Assembly (NCBI RefSeq): GCF_001657475.1 | Contig: NZ_LXEY01000017.1 | Span: 62,001 to 126,000, forward strand | Direction: 5' to 3' | DNA: 64,000 bases | DNA from: Enteractinococcus helveticum | GTDB lineage: Bacteria > Actinomycetota > Actinomycetes > Actinomycetales > Micrococcaceae | In this document: piece after piece, positions 35,570-43,715 of the stretch | Numbering within the stretch: the first letter of the stretch is position 1 | How the letters are laid out: the number at the start of each line of letters is the position of its first letter | Notes under the pieces: model-generated | Databases searched by the model: none | What the model was told of the DNA's origin: nothing | What the model saw: only the letters and a program-made list of their open reading frames with translations | Translations under genes and position numbers: made by a program

Positions 35570-37294
35570 TCACTTCGTGGTCGCAGCCGACGCCGCACGG
35601 GCGCGCGCGGCGGCGTCGTCATTCGGCTGCTCGATCGCAAGCAAGTAAGTCGCAGCCGAGGCAAGATAGGCAGCTGTCTCGGTGGCGCGCCGGGCAGGGC
35701 TCCATCCGAGTTCTGCCTGTGCGATGTCAGCGATTTCCTCGACTGCTTGGGCGCCGAGTTTCGGGTACTCGAAGCTGATGCGTGTACGGCGGTGCATGAG
35801 GTCATCGAGGTGCAGCGCACCCTCATGATGGATCGCGAACATAATCTCGGCGCGCAAATAGGCTGGAGCGTGGGCGAGTGGTTTGGCCGCATGTGGGTCG
35901 GACTCGCAAAGCCGCGCGAGTTCGGCGACCTCCGCGCCATAGCGGCGTACCAGGTGGTCGGACACGGTGGAGGGCAGTCCGTGGCGCACCGCAAATCGCC
36001 GCGCATCCATGATCGCGCATCCATGGTCGACCGCTCCAACCAACGGAATCCGATGCGTTCGCGATGGCTTCCGCGCCGCCTCTGTACCGAGCGCGAAATC
36101 CACCGCATCCTTGGCCATCACCCGGTAGGTCGTGAGCTTGCCGCCGGCGATTGCCACGAAGCCCGGCATCGGCGCGGCGACCGCATGCTCACGCGACACC
36201 TTCGCCGATCGTGTTCCGGGTTTGAAACGCGGCTGCAGCAGTGGCCGTAACCCAGCCCAGCTGCCGACCACGTCCTCGCGGTTCAGGGGCGCTCGCAGGG
36301 CCTTATTCACCTCCATCAGGAGGTAATCGATATCGCGTTCGTTGGGTACCGGGTGCGTGCGGTCTTCGGTCCAGGGGGTGTCGGTGGTGCCGATGATCCA
36401 ATAACGATTCCAGGGAATGACGAAAAGTACGCTCGTGGCGGTGCGCAGAATGAGCCCACGGTGACCATCGATGCGGTCCTTTGGCACGGCAAGGTGGATG
36501 CCTTTGGACGCGAGCACCTGTAGGCCACTGGTGCTCGCGAGTGCTTGGGTGGTCTCCGTCCACACGCCTGTGGCGCTGATGACCGTTCTAGCACGGGCCT
36601 GAAATTCCTCACCGGTCTCCAGGTCGACAAGGGTGACTCCCTCAATGTGCCTCATTTCATCCTGGTGCAGACCGATGACTCGTACCCGGGAAGCTGCCTG
36701 GGCACCGTATGCCGCGGCGGTCCGCACAAGTGACGTGACCAGGCGTGCATCATCAACCGTCGCATCCCAGTACTCAATGGCACCGACCGCGGCCGCCGGG
36801 TTGACATCTGGGAACACTTTCCCCAGCGAGCGCTTGCTCATATGCCGGTGCCAGGGCATTGCGCGCCCGCCGGGTCGAAGGGTAGCGAGCAGGTCGTAAA
36901 GTGCGATACCGGTGCCGTAAAACAACCGGTCGATGACGGGACGCTTGAGTGGATGCAGGAAAGGTGTCGGACGGACGAGATGCGGTGCAAGAGTGGTTAC
37001 CAGGCGGTCCCGTTCGGTGAGCGCTTCATGCACGAGTTTGAAACCGAGCATCTCGAGGTAGCGCAGTCCGCCGTGAACAAGTTTGCTCGAACGGCTAGAC
37101 GTTCCCGATGCCCAGTCCTGGGCCTCGACAATCGCAGTGTTCAGGCCTCTGCTGGCGGCGTCGAGCGCAATTCCGGCACCGGTCACCCCGCCGCCGATGA
37201 TGAGTACATCAAGCTTGTGATCGTCCTCGACGCTTTGCTTCATCCTGCGGATCGCGGCGTCGCGGGTTGCTTGGTTGAGACTGTGGTTCGACAT
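35570..37294 (-). CDS. glpD: Glycerol-3-phosphate dehydrogenase (FAD-dependent)
   Basis: Oxidises glycerol-3-phosphate to dihydroxyacetone phosphate and feeds electrons to quinones. At 574 residues it has normal length. The FAD dinucleotide fold is DVLIIGGGVTGAGIALDAASRG, followed by SGTSSRSSKLVHGGLRYLE (the DAO signature) and, later, GTTDTPWTEDRTHPVPNERDIDYLL and GGKLTTYRVMAKDA, all typical of GlpD. A helical C-terminal cap ends with an Ala-rich tail. No glpK or glpF is adjacent. An IS1380 remnant lies only 18 bases upstream of its start, so its promoter region may have been disturbed. Confidence 0.95.
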   Translation of the reverse strand: MSNHSLNQATRDAAIRRMKQSVEDDHKLDVLIIGGGVTGAGIALDAASRGLNTAIVEAQDWASGTSSRSSKLVHGGLRYLEMLGFKLVHEALTERDRLVTTLAPHLVRPTPFLHPLKRPVIDRLFYGTGIALYDLLATLRPGGRAMPWHRHMSKRSLGKVFPDVNPAAAVGAIEYWDATVDDARLVTSLVRTAAAYGAQAASRVRVIGLHQDEMRHIEGVTLVDLETGEEFQARARTVISATGVWTETTQALASTSGLQVLASKGIHLAVPKDRIDGHRGLILRTATSVLFVIPWNRYWIIGTTDTPWTEDRTHPVPNERDIDYLLMEVNKALRAPLNREDVVGSWAGLRPLLQPRFKPGTRSAKVSREHAVAAPMPGFVAIAGGKLTTYRVMAKDAVDFALGTEAARKPSRTHRIPLVGAVDHGCAIMDARRFAVRHGLPSTVSDHLVRRYGAEVAELARLCESDPHAAKPLAHAPAYLRAEIMFAIHHEGALHLDDLMHRRTRISFEYPKLGAQAVEEIADIAQAELGWSPARRATETAAYLASAATYLLAIEQPNDDAAARARAASAATTK

Positions 37295-37312
37295 GGCAGT
37301 GCCGCCAGTCTA

Positions 37313-37597
37313 TCAAGGCGCGACAGCAACACCCAGCAACGGGGTGAATCGAAATCCTGCGAACCGAACCCAATCGCATCCGCCGCGGCGCAGCAGATCC
37401 ATGTCGTTGATGCTGTCAGCACCCACGGCCAGCCCTGCCACCAGCGACAGGATTTTCGCGCCCAGATTGGCGCCTTTATCCGCGCCGACGTTAGCTACGG
37501 TGACCCATTGGTCAGCAATTGACGAGCTAACAGTCGATGAAATTGACGAAGTCACGTTGCGATGGCTATCCACCAGCTTCATGGTGACCATGGCCAT
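37313..37597 (-). pseudogene. IS1380-family transposase, N-terminal remnant
   Basis: The frame contains ADKGANLGAKILSLVAG and AVGADSINDMDLLRRGG, matching the conserved N-terminal block of IS1380 transposases (full length about 450 residues). After GG the frame diverges and stops. In the next frame a PRCWVLLSRLDRLAAL-like continuation suggests a frameshift plus a deletion. Only about 90 of the usual residues remain, with no DDE core, so it is inactive. It abuts glpD. No terminal repeats were recognised. Confidence 0.7.
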
Positions 37598-37781
37598 TAC
37601 CGACGCCGGGCCTGAGCTTTGCCTTCAGTAGCCAAAGAATCTGCTGTTTTAGAATTTTTCATAACTATTTACACTGTCGAGTTGAGTGTCGCCACGTGAG
37701 CCATTGTCCTGCGAGGATAGCGAGCTGGAACATTATTCGCGAGGTTAAGCCAACCTGAAAGCTCCGAATGCACTCAACGTA

Positions 37782-37837
37782 AAGACCTCCGGGGTGTGAA
37801 TGGGAGTTGTTATACATCCCATCCGGCCGGAGGTCTT
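37782..37837 (-). terminator. Long hairpin downstream of the 27-residue peptide gene
   Basis: An outer stem, AAGACCTCCGG (37782-37792) with its complement at 37827-37837, encloses an inner ATGGGA/TCCCAT stem. It starts 22 bases past the small peptide's stop on the minus strand. The U-tract beyond it is short (TTT). It is probably the end of that small transcript. Confidence 0.55.
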
Positions 37838-37859
37838 CACGGGGTCAAAGACCGACTGT

Positions 37860-37943
37860 TTACAGCGCCGAGAAAATGAAAATTAGCAATGCGACGATCG
37901 CCAAGATTCCAACGATCGTCCAGATCAAACCACTTCCACGCAT
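37860..37943 (-). CDS. 27-residue hydrophobic membrane peptide
   Basis: A very short but convincing gene. The ATG at 37943 has an excellent ribosome site (AAGGAAGG, five bases before). The product starts MRGSGLIWTIVGILAIVALL and ends with a TAA after FIFSAL, i.e. a short Gly/Arg head and one transmembrane helix with no other domain. A strong hairpin follows downstream. It lies alone between two decayed insertion elements yet keeps an intact signal, which suggests selection. The function is unknown; similar tiny single-helix peptides can be toxins, stress peptides or subunits of membrane complexes. Confidence 0.62.
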   Translation of the reverse strand: MRGSGLIWTIVGILAIVALLIFIFSAL

Positions 37944-38301
37944 GGTACCTTCCTTTCGTGAAACCTCTTTAGTTTCATTCAATCCATACTGGAACACTTC
38001 GTCTGAAATACTCCAGTATTGAAGCACTCTGGACTTTAAATAATTTCACGAGGCTCGGAGCTTGAGCCTGCTCCAATGATAACTTCCATCGGATTCGAGC
38101 GGTATCTGAAAATCCAATAGTCTCGTGACCCCCGGAGGTGTTGCGAGTTATCTTTTTGGTCGACGATGAGCATGTTTCTGAACAGGACCTTACTCTGTGT
38201 CATAGTCCGAATGGCAACACGCTATGAATCCAGAGTGTCCTGCCCGATGTTTTAGGTCCGTTGGTTATGTGGGTCCATCACTCTCGAGGTTTGTGGTGAG
38301 A
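37944..38301. other. Gene-free stretch with probable peptide promoter
   Basis: About 360 relatively A+T-rich bases with no recognised gene. The segment next to 37944 should hold the promoter of the small membrane peptide. A TGTCCTGCCCG sequence at about 38236 could be an insertion-sequence end, but no partner repeat was found. Confidence 0.4.
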
Positions 38302-38725
38302 ATGGATTACACGATGAGTACTCAACGAAAGTGCCACACTCCAGAACAGATTGCTGGCAAGCTTGGCACAGCAAATCGCCTCCTTACAGAGGGCGAAACC
38401 GTGGCTGATGTATGCCACGAACTCGAGGTTGCTGAGCAAACCTAGTATCGGTGGCGCAACCAAGACGGCGGCACGAAAGCCGATGACGCTAAACGCCTGA
38501 AGGAACTCGAGTAGCAAAACGCCACACTGAAACGACTGCTCGCCGAAGCCGATCGATTAAAAGCCGCCTTGAAGGCGCTTGCAGCGCGAAACTTCTCGGC
38601 CCAGGATCACGCCGTGCCGCGATCGCTCACGTACTCAGATCGTTTGGGATCAGTGAGCGTATAGCCCGCCACCGTGGCTGATCCTCACCAGCCGTTGCGC
38701 GCCTGGGCTACGGCAGTACGCCAGA
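38302..38725 (+). pseudogene. IS3-family transposase remnant (orfA and start of orfB)
   Basis: The orfA frame reads KCHTPEQIAGKLGTANRLL, then a TAG, then YRWRNQDGGTKADDAKRLKELE, a second TAG, then LKRLLAEADRLKAALKALAARNF. This is the standard IS3/IS407-group helix-turn-helix and leucine-zipper orfA with two in-frame stops and no proper end. It is followed in another frame by RAAIAHVLRSFGISERIARHRG, a stop, and AVARLGYG, the decayed start of orfB. The DDE core is missing. It lies next to a truncated nucleotidase, which suggests that a past insertion or deletion removed that gene's 3' part. Confidence 0.85.
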
Positions 38726-38785
38726 GACCGTCCACGATTCAGTATGATCGTGATACTCCGCGATAATGACGTCGATATCGTCATT

Positions 38786-39631
38786 TTAGGACAGTGCCTC
38801 GGCGTGCTCGTTCACTGCGTCTACGGGATCGGTGAACGTTAGCCCTTGGACGCCGGAAGGGTCCACCAGAGTCAGCGTTTCTTGTGTCACCGCACCGATC
38901 ACCGCAACAGTATGGTCTTGTGTCTCGACGATTGTGTACGGGTCGACGATGGTGTCGCCGCTCTCGTCGACGACGTTGGCTGCAATATGGTCAAAGTTGG
39001 CCCGCTCGACGACGCGACCGGTTAAGTCGTCTGCTCCACGGTCGAACTCGTAGTTCCCTAGCGCAGTAGCTTCTAAGTCCAAAGCATTGAGATAGTCGAT
39101 GGTGGGTTCGTCTTGTTGAACGGATGAAACAAACAAGCTGGCACCAATATTGTCACCGGCCGACAGAAAGATACTATTGGGATTATCAGCCCGGTTGGCT
39201 TCCACGGTTGCAGCAAGGCTCATGCCAACTCGGTGATCCACTCGTCCGTGGAAGTCGTTAATATTGAGCAACGTCAACGTCGAGTCAGCTTCCGACTGCA
39301 TTGGAGTCGCGAGTCTGTCTACTTGAAAGCTCTCGGGGTCTTCAGTACCCGTCGGCTCGTCGGTCTGTGATGAATTCTCCGTGGCGTCTGACGGATCAGT
39401 GATCGGTTCCAGGTCGGTTTGTGTTTCATCTGATGCGCCAGACGACGGCGACTCCGGCGTTCCTGGATCGAGAGTCGATTCCTGCGACGGTGCTGGTGAC
39501 TGAGTTTCTGTCACCGCCGGAGCAGTAGGTGTTGGTGATTCCGTAGTTGCCACCGCTGACGATACAACGATAGGTGTAACCAAAGCAGCAGTGGCAATAC
39601 CACTAAGCGCTCGGGACATGTGTGACGACAT
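38786..39631 (-). pseudogene. 5'-nucleotidase/UshA-type protein, 3'-truncated
   Basis: A 281-residue N-terminal piece of a secreted metallophosphoesterase. Signal peptide (about 1-29), a Thr/Ser/Pro/Glu-rich linker (30-100), then LTLLNINDFHGRVDHRVG, SIFLSAGDNIGASLF and LEATALGNYEFDRGADDL. Full-length UshA/NadN proteins have 550-800 residues; the C-terminal substrate domain is absent, and the frame ends beside the IS3 remnant. The metal/catalytic motif GNHEFD reads GNYEFD, losing the catalytic His. AAGGAG lies ten bases before the ATG, so it may still be expressed, but activity is unlikely. Confidence 0.82.
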
Positions 39632-39952
39632 GAAAATTATTCTCCTTCAAGGTGCTGAGACGCCCTCACCCTAAAGCCATCACCTAACGGCCAGGTGAAC
39701 CAGAGTTGACCTGAACAGGACAACTACTCAAATTCCCACGAGCCGAAGACGGTTCTTTCTTCTACTGCCAAACGCACCACAACACCATTGTTGAACCGAC
39801 CGCTGGGCAATCCCGGCTCATGACCGTCTTGCATTGAGCATTTTGGAAGCTGCCAGTCATGTCGCATTCAATTGACTCCATTACAGTCATCAATGGCACG
39901 GCGTGATGTCACAGAGCTGAATTTCAGATATTAACTTCACAGAATCGCCAAC
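39632..39952. other. Divergent intergenic region ahead of the hpa operon
   Basis: Together with the operator that follows it forms a 378-base spacer between the nucleotidase remnant and the homoprotocatechuate operon. It contains short inverted repeats (GTGATGTCAC at 39902-39911 and CTGAA-T-TTCAG at 39918-39928) that could be additional regulator sites. No gene was seen. Confidence 0.45.
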
Positions 39953-39964
39953 ATCGTATACGAT
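39953..39964. promoter_or_regulatory. Perfect GntR(FCD)-type operator palindrome
   Basis: ATCGTATACGAT is a perfect 12-base palindrome with the GTATAC core seen at many FCD-subfamily GntR operators. It lies 45 bases upstream of the first operon gene, at about the expected minus-10/start region. The GntR-FCD regulator encoded two genes in is the natural candidate to bind it. Confidence 0.6.
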
Positions 39965-40009
39965 CTGATTTAAGAGATTTCCATCAACCCCCATGGAGGT
40001 ACGGTCTCG

Positions 40010-41488
40010 ATGACAGTCACTGCTTACGATTTTTCAATCAAGCAGAATCGGCCGGGCAAAATCGTTGCCCTGCACTTGAATTTCCCATCCCGCATCAATG
40101 AACGCGGGCGTAATCCAAAATTCCCTGGCTACTTCCTCAAGGCCACCTCTTCAATCGCACCAACCGGTGCAACCATTGAACGTCCAGCCGGAACCGAACT
40201 ACTCGCCTACGAAGGCGAAATTGCCCTGATCATCGGTAAAGACGCCCGCCGCGTCTCCCCCGAAGACGGTTGGTCCTACGTTTCTGGCATCACCGCCGCA
40301 AACGACTGGGGCCTGTACGATCTGCGTCACGCAGACAAAGGTTCCAACGTCAAGAACAAGTCCGGAGATAACTACACTCCGCTGGGTCCTGCGATCATCA
40401 GTGCCGAAGGTATTGATCCAACTCAGCTGCGCATCCGCACCTGGGTCAACGGTGAAGTTGTTCAGGACGACACTACCGAAGACCTCGTCTTCCCATTCGG
40501 CCAGCTCGTTGCCGACCTCTCCCAGCTGATGACGTTGGAAGAAGGCGACGTCATTCTGACAGGTACCCCTGCTGGCTCATCTGTTGCGCAGCCCGGCGAC
40601 GTCGTCGAAGTTGAAGTCGATGCACCAAATGCTGACGGCGCACCATCGACCGGTCGTCTGGTGTCCAACGTCAAGGAATCCTCCTTTGCCATGGCCGATT
40701 ACGGTCACGGTCCAAAGGTTGATGACCTGCAGCGTGAAGAAGCCTGGGGCTCGAAAGCTAAGGCTGGCCTGGAAGATCCACGCGCCATTCTGACCCCAGA
40801 ACTGCGCGAGAAGATCTCCAAGACCGCCGTCGCCACGATTGTTGCCAACATGCGCAAGCGCGGCATCAATAACTGCACCATCGATGGTCCACGCCCAATG
40901 CACCCGGGCCAGCAGATCCTTGGTTTTGCCAAGACCCTGCGCTATGTGCCAAACCGTGAAGACCTGTTCAAGAAACACGGTGGCGGTTTCAACAAGCAGA
41001 AACAGGCCATGGACTCGGTGCAGCCAGACGACGTCGTCGTCATGGAAGCACGCGGGGAAAAAGGCACCGGAACCCTGGGTGACGTCTTGGCCATGCGTGC
41101 CAAGGTTCGCGGCGCAAACGCTGTGATCACCGACGGCGGTGTCCGCGACGCTGCTGCCGTAGCTGAAGTTGGCATCCCGGTCTATTCCAACGGCAACCAC
41201 CCTGCTGTGCTTGGTCGCCGTCACGTGCCGTGGGAAATGGATGCAACCATTGCTTGCGGTGGCACCACCGTGCAGCCAAACGACATCATCATTGGTGATG
41301 ACGACGGCGTCGTGGTGGTTCCACCTGAAATGCTCGTCGAGATCATTGACGAATCTTACGAGCAGGAAAAACAAGACGAATGGGTCTACGAACAGGTCAA
41401 AAACGGTGCTGCCGTTGACGGTCTGTTCCCACCAACCGGTGAGTGGAAAGCCAAATACGAGGCGTACCGCGCAGCCCAAGGTGAGTAA
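40010..41488 (+). CDS. Fused fumarylacetoacetase-fold isomerase/decarboxylase and RraA-like aldolase
   Basis: A 492-residue two-domain protein. Residues 1-240 are an FAA-hydrolase fold of HpaG type: KFPGYFLKATSSIAPTG, EGEIALIIGKDARRVSPEDGWSYVSGITAANDWGLYD, RTWVNGEVVQDDTTEDLVF and GDVILTGTPAGS. Residues 270-492 are RraA/HMG-aldolase-like: GTLGDVLAMRAKVRGANAVITDGGVRD (catalytic Arg-Asp) and IIIGDDDGVVVVP. The FAA half should isomerise/decarboxylate homoprotocatechuate ring-cleavage products. The RraA half could do the terminal pyruvate aldolase or oxaloacetate decarboxylation step in place of HpaI (inference). It is first gene of the operon and abuts the regulator with no spacer. Confidence 0.85.
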   Translation: MTVTAYDFSIKQNRPGKIVALHLNFPSRINERGRNPKFPGYFLKATSSIAPTGATIERPAGTELLAYEGEIALIIGKDARRVSPEDGWSYVSGITAANDWGLYDLRHADKGSNVKNKSGDNYTPLGPAIISAEGIDPTQLRIRTWVNGEVVQDDTTEDLVFPFGQLVADLSQLMTLEEGDVILTGTPAGSSVAQPGDVVEVEVDAPNADGAPSTGRLVSNVKESSFAMADYGHGPKVDDLQREEAWGSKAKAGLEDPRAILTPELREKISKTAVATIVANMRKRGINNCTIDGPRPMHPGQQILGFAKTLRYVPNREDLFKKHGGGFNKQKQAMDSVQPDDVVVMEARGEKGTGTLGDVLAMRAKVRGANAVITDGGVRDAAAVAEVGIPVYSNGNHPAVLGRRHVPWEMDATIACGGTTVQPNDIIIGDDDGVVVVPPEMLVEIIDESYEQEKQDEWVYEQVKNGAAVDGLFPPTGEWKAKYEAYRAAQGE

Positions 41489-42163
41489 ATGATTTCGAAT
41501 GGTCTCTCGAAAGCCGACCAGGCTCACCAGCATGTACTGAACGGGATCACAACTGGTCAGTACAAGCCCGGTGACCGACTGGTGCTATCGAGCATCGCCA
41601 ATGAATTGGGGATGTCGGTGGTACCGGTGCGGGAAGCCATTCGACGGTTGCAAACCGACAATTTGGTGACATTTGAACGCAATGTGGGTGCCACGGTTAC
41701 TGGTATCGATCCAATCGAATACCAGTACACCATGGAAACCCTGGCCCTGGTTGAGGGGTATTCCACGGCGCTGTGTGCCCCACTGGTCACAGCCCAAACC
41801 CTCACCAAGGCCCGCGGGATCAACCAACAGATGCGCGAGATGCTCAACGAAGAGTTCGCACCGGAGTTGTTCACGGAACTCAATGAAAAGTTTCATTTAG
41901 CACTATTTGAACACCATCCGAATCCGCACATCTTGGATCTGGTCCACCGCGGTTGGAACCGGTTGGCGGCACTGCGTTCGTCAACCTTCACGTTTGTGCC
42001 AACGCGAGCTCCGGCCTCGGTGGTTGAACACGATGAATTGTTGGATCTGATTTCTGACGGGGCCGAGTTCTCGGTCATCGAAGCGGCAGCCCGCAACCAT
42101 CGGCTCAACGCTATGCACGCCTACCTCGACCACCATGCCAAAGCCAATCCAAAAAGTTTTTGA
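41489..42163 (+). CDS. GntR family regulator, FCD subfamily
   Basis: A 224-residue regulator. The N-terminal winged helix has QHVLNGITTGQYKPGDRLVLSSIANELGMSVVPVREAIRRLQTDNLVTFERNVGATV, typical of GntR proteins. The C-terminal FCD ligand domain is all helical, with the metal-binding pattern spread over DELLDL and AARNHRLNAMHAYLDHH. It begins immediately after the fused enzyme's stop and ends 19 bases before hpaE, so it is inside the operon it probably controls. A matching palindrome lies at 39953-39964. The effector is likely a pathway intermediate (inference). Confidence 0.92.
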   Translation: MISNGLSKADQAHQHVLNGITTGQYKPGDRLVLSSIANELGMSVVPVREAIRRLQTDNLVTFERNVGATVTGIDPIEYQYTMETLALVEGYSTALCAPLVTAQTLTKARGINQQMREMLNEEFAPELFTELNEKFHLALFEHHPNPHILDLVHRGWNRLAALRSSTFTFVPTRAPASVVEHDELLDLISDGAEFSVIEAAARNHRLNAMHAYLDHHAKANPKSF

Positions 42164-42182
42164 AAATATTCGAAAGGACGAC

Positions 42183-43685
42183 ATGACAAACGGCAAACCA
42201 GCTAACCTGCCAGATCAAATCCGTCACTACATCAATGGTGAATTCGTCGACTCAATCGACGGCGACACATTCGATGTGCTCAACCCGGTCACCAACGAGG
42301 CCTACATCAAAGCGTCCTCTGGTAAAGTCGCCGACATCGACGCCGCTGTTGCAGCTGCAAAAGAGGCCTTCGACAACGGCCCATGGCCACACATGCTGCC
42401 ACGTGAACGTTCTCGCGTGCTGCACAAAATCGCCGACGTCGTGGAAACCCGTCAGCAGGAACTTGCCGAAATGGAAACCTGGGACTCGGGTCTGCCCATC
42501 TCCCAGACTCTGGGTCAGGCACGTCGTGCAGCCGAGAACTTCCGGTTCTTCGCTGACCTGATCGTTGCCCAGCACGACAACGCATTCAAGGTTCCTGGTC
42601 GTCAGATCAACTACGTCAACCGCAAACCAATCGGTGTTGCCGGTCTGATCACCCCGTGGAACACCCCGTTCATGCTGGAATCCTGGAAACTGGGCCCAGC
42701 TTTGGCCACCGGAAACACCGTTGTCCTCAAGCCAGCCGAATTCACCCCGCTGTCTGCTGGTCTGTGGCCAGGCATCTTCGAAGAAGCCGGTCTGCCAGCT
42801 GGTGTCTTCAACATGGTCCACGGTTACGGCGAAGAAGGCTACGCCGGTGACTCACTGGTCAAACACCCAGACGTTCCACTGATCTCGTTCACCGGTGAAT
42901 CATCAACCGGTCAGCTCATCTCAGCCAACGCTGCACCGTACCTCAAGGGCCTGTCCATGGAACTGGGCGGTAAATCCCCAGCCGTGGTCTTCGAAGACGC
43001 CGACCTGGAAGCAGCCATCGACGCCACCATCTTCGGTGTGTTCTCCCTCAACGGTGAACGCTGCACCGCAGGCTCCCGCATCATCGTTCAGCGCAGCATC
43101 TACGACGAATTCGTCGAACGCTACGCAGCCCAGGCCGCCAACGTCAAAGTCGGCATGCCAAACGATCCGAAGACCGAAGTCGGCGCCCTGGTTCACCCAG
43201 AACACTTCGACAAAGTCTGGTCCTACGTACAGATCGGGAAAGAAGAAGCCCGTCTGGTCGCAGGTGGTGACCGTCCGGAAGAATTCCCAGAAGGTAACTT
43301 CCTGCAGCCAACCGTCTTCGCCGACGTTTCCCCAGATGCTCGCATCTTCCAGGAAGAGATCTTCGGCCCGGTCGTCGCAATCACCCCATTCGACACCGAT
43401 GAAGAAGCTCTAGAGCTAGCCAACAACACCGATTACGGTCTGGCAGCCTACATCTGGACCAACGATCTGCAGCGTTCGCACAACTTCGCGCAGAAAGTTG
43501 ATGCCGGTATGGTCTGGCTCAACTCCAACAACGTTCGTGACCTGCGCACCCCATTCGGTGGTGTCAAGGCCTCAGGACTTGGCCAAGAAGGTGGCTACCG
43601 CTCGATCGACTTCTACACCGATCAGCAGGCAGTCCACATCAACCTGGGCGAAGTCCACAACCCAGTTTTCGGCAAACAACAGTAA
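42183..43685 (+). CDS. hpaE: 5-carboxymethyl-2-hydroxymuconate semialdehyde dehydrogenase
   Basis: NAD-dependent aldehyde dehydrogenase of the homoprotocatechuate pathway, about 500 residues. PWNTPFMLESWKLGPALATGNTVVLKPAEFTPLSA, ELGGKSPAVVFEDAD (general base Glu) and FSLNGERCTAGSRI (catalytic Cys) are the ALDH landmarks. The SLNGERCTAGSR context and the gene order next to hpaD favour HpaE over a generic dehydrogenase. The frame is open to 42135 inside the regulator gene. The ATG at 42183, preceded by AAAGGACG, gives the family N-terminus and is chosen. Confidence 0.92.
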   Translation: MTNGKPANLPDQIRHYINGEFVDSIDGDTFDVLNPVTNEAYIKASSGKVADIDAAVAAAKEAFDNGPWPHMLPRERSRVLHKIADVVETRQQELAEMETWDSGLPISQTLGQARRAAENFRFFADLIVAQHDNAFKVPGRQINYVNRKPIGVAGLITPWNTPFMLESWKLGPALATGNTVVLKPAEFTPLSAGLWPGIFEEAGLPAGVFNMVHGYGEEGYAGDSLVKHPDVPLISFTGESSTGQLISANAAPYLKGLSMELGGKSPAVVFEDADLEAAIDATIFGVFSLNGERCTAGSRIIVQRSIYDEFVERYAAQAANVKVGMPNDPKTEVGALVHPEHFDKVWSYVQIGKEEARLVAGGDRPEEFPEGNFLQPTVFADVSPDARIFQEEIFGPVVAITPFDTDEEALELANNTDYGLAAYIWTNDLQRSHNFAQKVDAGMVWLNSNNVRDLRTPFGGVKASGLGQEGGYRSIDFYTDQQAVHINLGEVHNPVFGKQQ

Positions 43686-43715
43686 TTCAGGCTGGAACCT
43701 AACCGAAGGAACACC

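Noticed and set aside
35430-35648. 72-residue plus-strand frame with a GGAG before its ATG
   Set aside because: It runs into the 3' end of glpD on the opposite strand, has no family resemblance and an Arg/Ala-biased composition typical of antisense frames.
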